21,950 bases of DNA from Bacteroidales bacterium. GTDB lineage: Bacteria; Bacteroidota; Bacteroidia; Bacteroidales; UBA932. Numbering within the stretch: the stretch's first letter is position 1; each line of letters opens with the position of its first letter. The position numbers and the translations under genes are program-made. The stretch covers positions 1-21,950 of the forward strand of contig JAILAO010000075.1 in the NCBI GenBank assembly GCA_024681565.1. The letters run 5' to 3'. Below are positions 1-6,739 of this stretch, piece by piece. The notes beneath the pieces were generated by a model. The model did no database searches and was not told the DNA's origin. It saw only the letters and a list, made by a program, of their open reading frames with translations.

Positions 1-11
1 GTTTGTGGTCC

Positions 12-143
12 GGACTATTCCTTCACCGTGGATCCTGGATCTTTAGGTGTGTCGTGTCTAGTCTCTGCACCTTCCTCCTGTCGGAGGCTTGGCTCAAGAT
101 TACCATCAGCCTGACCTGTTAAGGCTTCCTTGAATTTACGACA
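12..143 (-). ncRNA. Group I intron catalytic core, P3 to P8
   Basis: All pairings were read from the minus strand. P3 is TGTCGT/ACGACA (143-138/55-50). P4 is TTCAAG/CTTGAG with one G-T pair (134-129/98-93). P5 is AGCCT/AGGCT (126-122/112-108). P6a is CCTCC-GACA-GGAGG (87-74). P7 is GACTA/TAGTC (63-59/17-13). P8 is CACC/GGTG (49-46/27-24). J8/7 is AAGGAA (23-18). J7/3 is only three bases, so there is no room for the P7.1/P7.2 extensions of subgroup IA. The core is compact, and the peripheral elements needed to assign a subgroup are not clear. The whole core is also inside the endonuclease reading frame, whose TAG stop is the first three bases of the P7 3' strand. Confidence 0.88.
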
Positions 144-635
144 TTCTACATCGCTCCTTTCGGAACGTGCACTCAATCGTGCTCTTCCTCGATAATTATT
201 TGTAAGAGCGTGACAATTGGGACACAGTAATTGAAGATTCTCTAAACGATTGTCTGTATTGACACCATTAATATGATGAATCTCCAACGGGATTTTATGG
301 CCCTGCCATATTTCTAAACCGCATTTTTCACAATGTCGAATACCCGTCGCCTTTTTGTAATGCTCGCGCAACCGCCAAGAACATTTATACGAAGAATTCT
401 GTACAAACAATTCTTCATAACGGATACCTGACTTCGGTTTGAAAGCGAGGCCAACATTCCATCCCTGACCAGTAAAATGGGAAATATCTATCTTGTAATC
501 AGTAATTATTCTTTTAATTGTCCGATAATTACCTCCTACCGGTCTAAGCCCCAACTGTCGTAAGACTCCGGCAACTGATTTGTTATCAATAACCGCCTTT
601 CTTACATCTTCGATAGTATAACCACTCTTACTAAT
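15..635 (-). CDS. Intron-encoded HNH homing endonuclease
   Basis: HNH nuclease of the kind found in group I introns; such enzymes cut intronless alleles and promote intron spread. A C-x2-C pair (CEKC) precedes the HHINGV core, then NRLENL and a second zinc pair with the last histidine (CPNCH). The N-terminal half is helical and contains GGNYRTIKR and SHFTGQGWN, as in this HNH family. The only conventional start in frame is TTG at 554-552, but it would remove an upstream in-frame stretch (ISKSGYTIEDVRKA, then SVAGVLRQLGL) that looks like the family N-terminus. The frame stays open to 665 with no ATG, GTG or TTG above 554. I give ATT at 635, just after the P2-like hairpin, as a tentative start. 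The last 43 or so residues are encoded by the ribozyme core and look non-conserved. AT-rich composition sets it apart from all neighbours. Confidence 0.8.
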   Translation of the reverse strand: MSKSGYTIEDVRKAVIDNKSVAGVLRQLGLRPVGGNYRTIKRIITDYKIDISHFTGQGWNVGLAFKPKSGIRYEELFVQNSSYKCSWRLREHYKKATGIRHCEKCGLEIWQGHKIPLEIHHINGVNTDNRLENLQLLCPNCHALTNNYRGRARLSARSERSDVECRKFKEALTGQADGNLEPSLRQEEGAETRHDTPKDPGSTVKE

Positions 636-664
636 ACACGTAAAGTTAGGCTTTACTATCGTGT
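636..664 (-). other. P2-like hairpin of the group I intron
   Basis: On the minus strand ACACG (664-660) pairs with CGTGT (640-636), and inside it TAAAG (655-651) pairs with CTTTA (645-641) around a CCTAA loop, with a four-base bulge. It lies between the P1-like pairing and the endonuclease frame, where P2 is expected. A competing pairing exists: CGATAGTA (661-654) with TACTATCG (618-611), so the fold here is not unique. Confidence 0.55.
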
Positions 665-695
665 TTTACAAATAATTATTTCAAAGAACTAGCAT

Positions 696-729
696 AAGTC
701 CCTCGTGTCTACCATTCCACCACCAAGGC
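696..729 (-). tRNA. tRNA-Leu, 5' exon only (anticodon probably UAA), interrupted by a group I intron
   Basis: The minus strand from 729 reads GCCTTGG (acceptor 5' strand), TG, then a D arm with GTG/CAC stem and GGTAGA loop typical of bacterial tRNA-Leu. The anticodon-stem strand AGGGA (703-699) follows, then C, T, T of the loop. The tRNA then stops being a tRNA: no TCCCT complement, variable arm or T arm follows before the window ends, about 700 bases away. With the universal U33 at 697, the wobble base is T, giving UAA or less likely UAG. The 3' half should lie beyond the intron, left of position 1. A canonical promoter sits immediately upstream. Confidence 0.85.
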
Positions 730-736
730 GTGGATG

Positions 737-766
737 CAAAGGTAGTGATTTTTCGTCAACTACCAA
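737..766 (-). promoter_or_regulatory. Bacteroidota-type promoter of the tRNA-Leu gene
   Basis: On the minus strand TACCTTTG (744-737) matches the -7 consensus TAnnTTTG exactly. A TTG at 766-764 lies 19 bases upstream and can serve as the -33 element. The predicted transcription start, about seven bases after the -7 box, falls at or next to the tRNA 5' end at 729, as usual for stable RNA genes. Confidence 0.7.
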
Positions 767-778
767 TGCACCGCCGTT

Positions 779-2254
779 TTATCTCCAGAACCCCCGCGGC
801 TCGGTATTGGCCGCCGGATCGATGGTTTTGGCGATGATCCCGGCCATCTTGCGGGCTCCGGCCTCGGTGGGATGGATCCCGTCGGGCTGCATGAGGTCCT
901 CCGCGCCGGCGAATGCCGCATGGAGGTCGATCAGACCGGCCAGTTTGTTCTTCTTGACCGCTTTCTCGAGGATCGGGATCAGCTCGCCGGCAATCACGGA
1001 CTCGTTGATGGTCCAGCTGGGCTTGAAGGCGGGTACCGGCGTGCAGAGATAGATCTTCGGATGCGTAGGGAGTGCCTTGAGCACATCGATCATCTTCTGC
1101 AGGTCCCCTGCGAAATCTTCCTTGTGGGCCCAGTTGTAGTCTTTGGTGTCATTGGTGCCGAGCTTGATGACGACCACGTCGGGCTGGAACGCCTGCGCGT
1201 CCTCCCAGGCAAGTTCCTGCATGTACGGCTTGTCGCCGGAATTCATCATCGTGCGGCCGCTGACACCGTAGTTGCGCACCCAGTACCTGTCGCCGAGCAT
1301 CGTCTGCATCTGGGCCGGATAGCCGTTGAGGTCGCACAGGTCGATCCCGTGGCCGTCGGTGATGCTGTCGCCGACGCAAGCCACGCGGATGGCATCCTGC
1401 GCCGGCGCTTTCAGCTTCTCCAGCCAGGCGGACAGGTCGGACACCATCTGGTCGTGATAGGCGAAGAACGGCATGAAGCCGTAGCCGTGTCCGCCCGCCG
1501 GATAGATGTGCAGGGAGCAATTGTTGCCGGCGTTGCGCATCGCAGTATAGTAGGCGACGGCGTTGGGGACCGGCGGTACGAGGCGGTCATCGCTGGAAAG
1601 GATCAGGATGGCCGGCGGAGTCAGGTGCCGGCGCACCTGCTTCTCATTGCTGTACAGGGCCACCAGCGCCGGGTCTTTCTGCCCCTCTTCGCCGAGCAGG
1701 CCGTCGAGCGAACCCTGGTGCGTTCCGCGCCCCATCGTAATGACCGGATAAATCAGGATCTGAAAATCCGGACGCAACCCGTAAGGGGTGTGCGTGGCGA
1801 TGGTCGACGCGAGGTGTCCGCCGGCGGAAGACCCCATGATGCCGATGTCGTGCGGATTGAGCTGCCAGACGGCGGCACTGTCGCGCATCGTCCGCATGGC
1901 CGTCTCGACATCCGTGATCGGGAGAGTCCGGTCCCCGTGGGGAATCCGGTAATTCACCAGAGCGAAGGCGATGCCGCGTTCGTTGAAGAACGGGGCCCAG
2001 GCTGCGCCTTCATGCGTGTTGGACAGGACGGCATAGCCGCCACCCGGACAGCAGACGACACCACGGCCGGTCGGTTCCTGCGGCAGATAGACGACCATCT
2101 GCGCGGCACCGTCCGGTGTCAGGTCCAGCGTGAACTGACGGGCCGGCAGGGCGAGGCCTTCCGGGGCGGGGGCCTGCGCGAAAGAGAAGCCGGGCTGCGC
2201 GCCGGCGGCAAGGCTGGCCGCCAGCAGCAGGGAGACAAATAAAACCTTTTTCAT
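779..2254 (-). CDS. Secreted two-domain esterase: alpha/beta hydrolase fused to an SGNH/GDSL hydrolase
   Basis: 491 aa from the ATG at 2254; a TTG at 2263 would add three residues. Residues 1-19 are a signal peptide ending AAGAQ, so the enzyme should be periplasmic or surface-exposed. Residues ~60-285 are an alpha/beta hydrolase of the BD-FAE/acetylxylan-esterase type: PGGGY oxyanion region, nucleophile S143 in GSSAG, acid in SSDD (222-223), H256 in GGHGYGF. Residues ~289-480 are an SGNH hydrolase with all blocks: GDSIT (S297), YGVSG, GTND (N368) and DGIHP (D458, H461). Both catalytic sets look intact. It is the last gene of the mreB operon, ten bases after the rodA stop. The substrate is unknown: acetylated or feruloylated polysaccharide is the family expectation, and peptidoglycan O-acetyl groups are possible from context only. 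Confidence 0.88.
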   Translation of the reverse strand: MKKVLFVSLLLAASLAAGAQPGFSFAQAPAPEGLALPARQFTLDLTPDGAAQMVVYLPQEPTGRGVVCCPGGGYAVLSNTHEGAAWAPFFNERGIAFALVNYRIPHGDRTLPITDVETAMRTMRDSAAVWQLNPHDIGIMGSSAGGHLASTIATHTPYGLRPDFQILIYPVITMGRGTHQGSLDGLLGEEGQKDPALVALYSNEKQVRRHLTPPAILILSSDDRLVPPVPNAVAYYTAMRNAGNNCSLHIYPAGGHGYGFMPFFAYHDQMVSDLSAWLEKLKAPAQDAIRVACVGDSITDGHGIDLCDLNGYPAQMQTMLGDRYWVRNYGVSGRTMMNSGDKPYMQELAWEDAQAFQPDVVVIKLGTNDTKDYNWAHKEDFAGDLQKMIDVLKALPTHPKIYLCTPVPAFKPSWTINESVIAGELIPILEKAVKKNKLAGLIDLHAAFAGAEDLMQPDGIHPTEAGARKMAGIIAKTIDPAANTEPRGFWR

Positions 2255-2264
2255 ATCCTTCAAA

Positions 2265-3578
2265 TTAGAAATATTTCTTTTCCTGGCTGTCCAGGGCGAT
2301 GAAAATGAAGATCATCACCGAGAACGCCCACAGCGAGGACCCGCCGTAGCTGAGCAGCGGCAGCGGAATGCCGATCACCGGCATCAGGCCGATGGTCATC
2401 CCGATATTGATGAACAGGTGCATGAACAGACAGGCGGCCAGACAATAGCCGTAGATGCGGGTAAAGGCCTCCCGGCTCCGGTCGGCATCCGAGATGATAC
2501 GCCAGATCAAGAATACATAGAGCAGGATGACGACCAGACAGCCGAAGAATCCCCATTCCTCGCCCACCGTGCAGAAAATAAAATCGGTGCTCTGCTCCGG
2601 CACAAAGCCGTAAGTCGTCTGCGTCCCCTGCAGGAATCCCTTGCCGAACAGGCCGCCGGACCCGATGGCGATCATCGACTGGCGGACGTTGTAGCCCACG
2701 CCGGCCGGGTCCTCCTTGAGTCCGAGCAGGACCTCGATACGCATGCGCTGATGGTCCTGGAGGACATTCTCGAAGATGAAACCGGTCGCGAGGGACATCA
2801 GCACGCCGGCAGCGAAAGCCAGCAGGGTGCGGCGCAGGGCGAGCCTGCGGTAATTGATCGCCTCGCGGCGGCTGTTGCGCAACACCCGGAAATAATAGGC
2901 AGCACAGACGACGGACAGCACCGCGACCGAAACCCACCAGTGCGTGACCAGGGTGAGGATGAACAGCAGGATGGCCATCCCCAGCAGAAACAGCCACCAG
3001 CCCGACAGCCCCTCCCGGTAGAGCACGAACACGAAACCGACATACACCAGCGCAGAACCCGTCTCGCTCTCACCCAGGATGGCCAGCATCGGCAGGCCGA
3101 TGATCAGGGCCACAACCAGCATGTGCCTGCGGTTGGTCAGGCGGAAACCGGGTTTGCTCATCACCATCGCCAGCAGCAGCGACGTGGTGATCTTCGAGAT
3201 CTCCGCCGGCTGGAACTTGACCGGTCCCAGTTCGAACCACGAATGAGAGCCCTTGACGTCCTTGCTGACAAAGATGACCAGCACCAGCAGGAACAGGACA
3301 AAGACATAGGTATAGGGAGACACGACCTCCCACAGGCGCGGATTGATTGCGAACAGGATCAGGATGTCCAGCACAAAAGCCGTCATCATCCAGATGAACT
3401 GCTTGCCGCTGCGCGCCGACCAGTCGAAGATGGAGGCCGGTTCGGTGGAGTGGATGGAAGCATAGATATTCACCCAGCCGATCAGCACCAGCACCAGATA
3501 GCAGGCGACCAGCCGCCAGTCGACGGTCTTGCCCAGACCCCGGCTGAAAGAACCCGGTATGTTTTCCCTGCCTGTCAT
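2265..3578 (-). CDS. rodA: RodA, SEDS-family peptidoglycan glycosyltransferase
   Basis: SEDS polymerase of the elongasome: it polymerises lipid II glycan strands in the inner membrane together with PBP2. The 437-aa protein is polytopic, with hydrophobic segments throughout. Family signatures seen are the FQPAEISKI segment (~122-130), the catalytic aspartate D332 in PEQSTDFIF, and the C-terminal signature GIPLPLLSYGGSS (~401-413). An arginine-rich cytoplasmic loop near 234-250 makes it longer than E. coli RodA (370 aa). The start codon lies one base after the pbp2 stop (TGATATG), so translation is probably coupled. No independent promoter is visible. Confidence 0.95.
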   Translation of the reverse strand: MTGRENIPGSFSRGLGKTVDWRLVACYLVLVLIGWVNIYASIHSTEPASIFDWSARSGKQFIWMMTAFVLDILILFAINPRLWEVVSPYTYVFVLFLLVLVIFVSKDVKGSHSWFELGPVKFQPAEISKITTSLLLAMVMSKPGFRLTNRRHMLVVALIIGLPMLAILGESETGSALVYVGFVFVLYREGLSGWWLFLLGMAILLFILTLVTHWWVSVAVLSVVCAAYYFRVLRNSRREAINYRRLALRRTLLAFAAGVLMSLATGFIFENVLQDHQRMRIEVLLGLKEDPAGVGYNVRQSMIAIGSGGLFGKGFLQGTQTTYGFVPEQSTDFIFCTVGEEWGFFGCLVVILLYVFLIWRIISDADRSREAFTRIYGYCLAACLFMHLFINIGMTIGLMPVIGIPLPLLSYGGSSLWAFSVMIFIFIALDSQEKKYF

Positions 3579-3579
3579 A

Positions 3580-5403
3580 TCAGAAGAATCTCGTGGTCAG
3601 CAGGCGGTCCTCCAGATACTTGCGCTGCTCGGAAATCTCCCCGGTGAGGTACTTCTCCAGCATCAGCGAAGCCACCGGCAGCGCCCAGGTGGCGCCGAAA
3701 CCGGCGTTCTCGACATACGCAGCCACGGCAATCTTGGGATTGTCCTTGGGTGCGAAACAGATAAAGACGGAATTGTCCTTGCCGTGCGGGTTCTGGGCCG
3801 TACCGGTCTTGCCGCACACGTCCAGCCCCGGGATGCGGGCGCTGAAGGCGGTTCCGCCGGCCGATCCGCCGCCGTTCACGGCCATATACATCCCCTCGAC
3901 CGCCGTTTTGAAATGGGTCGTATCGACCGATGTATACTGGCGTTCCTTGTATTTGGGGTCGATCTCGATCCCCTCGGAATCCTTGACGATATGGGGAATA
4001 TAGTAATAGCCGCGGTTGGCCATCGTGGCGGCCAGATTGGCGATCTGGAGCGGCGTGGCGCCGATCTCTCCCTGACCGATCGACAAAGAGATGATGGTCT
4101 GGAAACGCCAGCGGCCCTTGCCGTACATCTTGTCGTAATAGCCGGACGTCGGGATATTGCCGCCCAGTTCGGAAGGGAAATCGCTGCCCAGTTTGCGGCC
4201 GAAGCCGAAACTCAGCACATGTTCCCGCCAGGCATCGAAGGCATCGGCGGTGGTCGCGTATCGCGTGTTGTCCAGGATATTGCGGAAGACGTAGCAGAAA
4301 TAGCCGTTGCACGACGTGGCAATGGCGCTCAGCAGATTGAGCGGCGAGGCATGGCCGTGGCAGCCGAGCCGGTGGTTGCCGCCATACGGGAAACCGTGGA
4401 CGCAGGGATAGCTGTTGGACGGCACCAGGGTGCCCTCCTGCAGGCCGATCAGGCCGTTGACGAGCTTGAACACGGAACCGGGCGGGTAGGATGCCATTAC
4501 CGTACGGTTGAACATCGGTTTGCGCGGGTTGCGCGCAATCTCGGCGTAATGCTTGCCGATGTCACTGAGGACATCCACGTCGATACCCGGGCTGGACACC
4601 ATCGCCAGGATCTCCCCGGTGGACGGTTCTATGGCCACCACGGAACCGACCTTCCCCTCCATCAGCCGCTGTCCGTATTGCTGGAGATGGGCGTCGATCG
4701 TGGATACGACGTCCTTGCCCGGCTCGGCCTCCTTGTCCTCCTCGCCGTCCATGTACGGCGACTGGACACGGTTGCGCGAGTCGCGCAGATAGATGTGATA
4801 GCCCTTGACGCCGCGGAGCTGCTCCTCCATGGCGGCTTCCAGGCCGGTCTTGCCCACATAATCCCCGGAACGGTATTCCGGATGTTCCTTGATGTAGTCC
4901 GCATCCACCTCGGAGATGTATCCGAGCAGATTGCCGCCGGCATTGAAGGGATACTGGCGCACACTGCGCACCTCGGCCTTGAAGCCGGGGAAACGGTACG
5001 CCTCTTCGGCGAAGCGGATATAGTTCTCGGGCGTGATATGCTTGATGAACGGAAGCGTCTGCCAGCCGATGCGCGTCCGGTATTTCCGATAGTAGGCCAT
5101 CCGTTCCCGGATGAAATCGACGGTCGTATCCAGCGCGCTGGCGAGGGCCAGCGTGTCGAAAGGCTGCACGTCCCGCGGCGTCACGGAGATGTCGTAACAG
5201 ACCTCGTTGCCTACCAGGATCTCCCCGTTGCGGTCGTAAATGACGCCGCGCGGCGGATAGATGTAGTTGTAGACCATCGAGTTGTTGGATGCGTCCGCCT
5301 TGTATTTGTCGTTGATGATCTGGATATAGAACAGCTTTCCGAGCAGGATGGCCGCTACGGCCACCAGCCCGGTCAGGAGCTTGTTCTTTCGGTTCATTTC
5401 CAT
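3580..5403 (-). CDS. mrdA: Penicillin-binding protein 2, elongasome transpeptidase
   Basis: Class B PBP (607 aa) that crosslinks the new glycan made by RodA during rod-shape elongation. A single N-terminal membrane anchor (~8-28) is followed by the non-catalytic dimerisation domain beginning PPRGVIYDRNGEIL (~50). The transpeptidase domain has nucleophile S310 in SVFK (310-313), SCN (364-366) and KTG (532-534). Its length and architecture are normal for PBP2. The start overlaps the mreD stop by ten bases; the alternative ATG two codons in (5397) gives a four-base ATGA overlap like the one at mreC/mreD and may be the true start. Confidence 0.95.
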   Translation of the reverse strand: MEMNRKNKLLTGLVAVAAILLGKLFYIQIINDKYKADASNNSMVYNYIYPPRGVIYDRNGEILVGNEVCYDISVTPRDVQPFDTLALASALDTTVDFIRERMAYYRKYRTRIGWQTLPFIKHITPENYIRFAEEAYRFPGFKAEVRSVRQYPFNAGGNLLGYISEVDADYIKEHPEYRSGDYVGKTGLEAAMEEQLRGVKGYHIYLRDSRNRVQSPYMDGEEDKEAEPGKDVVSTIDAHLQQYGQRLMEGKVGSVVAIEPSTGEILAMVSSPGIDVDVLSDIGKHYAEIARNPRKPMFNRTVMASYPPGSVFKLVNGLIGLQEGTLVPSNSYPCVHGFPYGGNHRLGCHGHASPLNLLSAIATSCNGYFCYVFRNILDNTRYATTADAFDAWREHVLSFGFGRKLGSDFPSELGGNIPTSGYYDKMYGKGRWRFQTIISLSIGQGEIGATPLQIANLAATMANRGYYYIPHIVKDSEGIEIDPKYKERQYTSVDTTHFKTAVEGMYMAVNGGGSAGGTAFSARIPGLDVCGKTGTAQNPHGKDNSVFICFAPKDNPKIAVAAYVENAGFGATWALPVASLMLEKYLTGEISEQRKYLEDRLLTTRFF

Positions 5404-5909
5404 CGCTCGCCGGTTTCTTCAAGCATGACATAGGCGACCAGGCAGGAGACGGCCGAGCTCACCAGCAGGGAGAGCACGAAACGGAGGGCGCAGGGCCAGA
5501 AAGGCAGGATGCCGGCATTGTCCACCCAGATGAAGGGCAGGAGGAACAGGGCCGTCACCAGCAGGATGGCCGGAACGATTTTCTGCCAGCCCTGCCGCCG
5601 GAGGGACAGTTCTTCTCCCCGCACAAGGAGTTCCGGACCGAAGACCGCAGCCACCAGCTGACGACGCAACAGCGCCACGGGGACCAGGGCCAGGGAGGTC
5701 ATGCCCAACTGCCCCGTCACGATAAAATCAAGCGCCAGCCCGGTGGCGAAAGCTGTCAGCATCAGGCGGACCGGCCCCCGGTCCAGCGGCAGGCACAGCA
5801 GCATCGCCGGCAGGAAGACGATGGTCAGGTACTGCGAGAAATTGAAATAATTCCACAGGGCGGCCTGCACCAGGAAAAGCAGGATGTATTTGAGACCCGT
5901 ACCCCTCAT
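5394..5909 (-). CDS. mreD: MreD, rod-shape determining membrane protein
   Basis: 171-aa, almost entirely hydrophobic protein with about five membrane segments. It sits between mreC and pbp2, the standard mreD position. MreD is poorly conserved in sequence, so the call rests on size, hydrophobicity and synteny; the segment LDFIVTGQLGMTSLALVPVA fits the family. In known systems MreD works with MreC to link MreB filaments to the RodA/PBP2 pair. The start overlaps the mreC stop as ATGA. Confidence 0.9.
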   Translation of the reverse strand: MRGTGLKYILLFLVQAALWNYFNFSQYLTIVFLPAMLLCLPLDRGPVRLMLTAFATGLALDFIVTGQLGMTSLALVPVALLRRQLVAAVFGPELLVRGEELSLRRQGWQKIVPAILLVTALFLLPFIWVDNAGILPFWPCALRFVLSLLVSSAVSCLVAYVMLEETGERWK

Positions 5910-6739
5910 GGCCGACCCTCCCCTTTGGCCTCCAGGGCCATGATTTCGCTGCGCTCGAGATTCTCCACCACGGTCACATAGCGGACCGTGGAGAAATCCT
6001 GGAACAGGCGGACATCCACCTGCCTCGTAGAGCCGTCCACCAGGCGGGTTTCGCGGGTGATGCCGATGGGAATGCCCGGCGGGAAGATCGAAGAATACCC
6101 GCTGGTCCGGACCGTATCGCCGGGTTCGATATCATAGTGCGGCGGGATGTTGCGGACCACGGCTCCGCCGGTACTGCGGCCGTCCCACGAGAGCGGAGCG
6201 ATGACAGCGGTCCGCCCGACCCGGGCACCGATGCTCATCTGCGGATTCATCAGGGTCAGACCGTAGGAGTAATGCCTGTCCACCGCTTCCACGATACCGA
6301 CCACGCCCCGGTCCGAGATAATGCCGCTCTGCGGCCGGATACCGTCTTCGGACCCCTTGTTGAGGATGATGTAGTTGTGCATCTGGTTCCGGCTCATCTT
6401 GACGACGGTGGCCGGCGTGTAACGGTAGCCGGACGCCTCCCGCTCCGCCATCCGGGCCAGCTCCTCCTCCTCGACGCCCAGCCGCTCATAGGCGCGCAGG
6501 CGCTCCTGCAGGGAAGCGTTCTCCTGCTGCAGTTCCTGGTTGATCCGTTCAAGCTGGAAATGGCTGCGGATCGTCTCTCCGCCGCCCCAGAGGAAGGCCA
6601 TCGTGCGGTGCGAGGCCCGGTTGAGCCAGATGTTCTGGAGGGTCGAACTGGCATGCAACAGAGAAAGTGCAGCAATCTCCAATAAAATGAAAATCGCCGC
6701 ACTGACCAGAAATGATGCCGGTTTCCGTCCGCTTGGCAT
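5906..6739 (-). CDS. mreC: MreC, rod-shape determining periplasmic scaffold
   Basis: 277-aa bitopic protein: one transmembrane segment (~9-29), then a coiled coil rich in Q, E and L (~62-90), then the MreC beta-barrel core. The core shows the family strings NYIILNKGSEDGI, SDRGVVGIVE and PGDTVRTSGYSSIFPPGIPIG. MreC forms periplasmic assemblies that activate PBP2 and RodA. The ATG follows the mreB stop with no gap (TAGATG), indicating coupled translation. Confidence 0.95.
   Translation of the reverse strand: MPSGRKPASFLVSAAIFILLEIAALSLLHASSTLQNIWLNRASHRTMAFLWGGGETIRSHFQLERINQELQQENASLQERLRAYERLGVEEEELARMAEREASGYRYTPATVVKMSRNQMHNYIILNKGSEDGIRPQSGIISDRGVVGIVEAVDRHYSYGLTLMNPQMSIGARVGRTAVIAPLSWDGRSTGGAVVRNIPPHYDIEPGDTVRTSGYSSIFPPGIPIGITRETRLVDGSTRQVDVRLFQDFSTVRYVTVVENLERSEIMALEAKGEGRP

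Larger units (their letters stand above)
1..695 (-). mobile_element. Group I intron with HNH endonuclease ORF, inserted in the anticodon loop of tRNA-Leu (3' end beyond the window)
   Basis: Read on the minus strand, a tRNA-Leu 5' half ends in the anticodon loop at about 696-697. It is followed by AT-rich sequence unlike the GC-rich neighbourhood. Seen directly: a P1-like pairing (703-697 with 690-684), a P2-like hairpin (664-636), an HNH reading frame, and a complete core in the right order. The core is P3 (143-138/55-50), P4 (134-129/98-93), P5 (126-122/112-108), a P6a hairpin with a GACA loop (87-74), P7 (63-59/17-13) and P8 (49-46/27-24). The J8/7 segment AAGGAA precedes TAGTCC, and GTGCAGAGACTA leads into P7; both are hallmark group I strings. 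The same tRNA position carries the cyanobacterial and plastid tRNA-Leu(UAA) intron. The 3' splice site and 3' exon are cut off. The exact 5' splice site is uncertain, because I could not place the usual exon U paired with an intron G. Confidence 0.88.

Noticed and set aside
15..554. HNH gene as a stand-alone nuclease or part of a restriction/defence system
   Set aside because: It is enclosed by group I intron structure and a broken tRNA, has no partner genes, and its 3' end is the ribozyme core itself; an intron homing enzyme explains it better.
670..681. Palindrome AAATAATTATTT in the intron as an operator or origin element
   Set aside because: A short AT-only palindrome is expected by chance in AT-rich sequence; it may simply contribute to intron folding.
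3529..5433. Long plus-strand frame opposite pbp2 (about 630 codons), and similar ones opposite rodA, topA, the U32 gene and the esterase
   Set aside because: These are mirror images of the genuine genes, rich in H, R, D and G, with no signal peptides or motifs.
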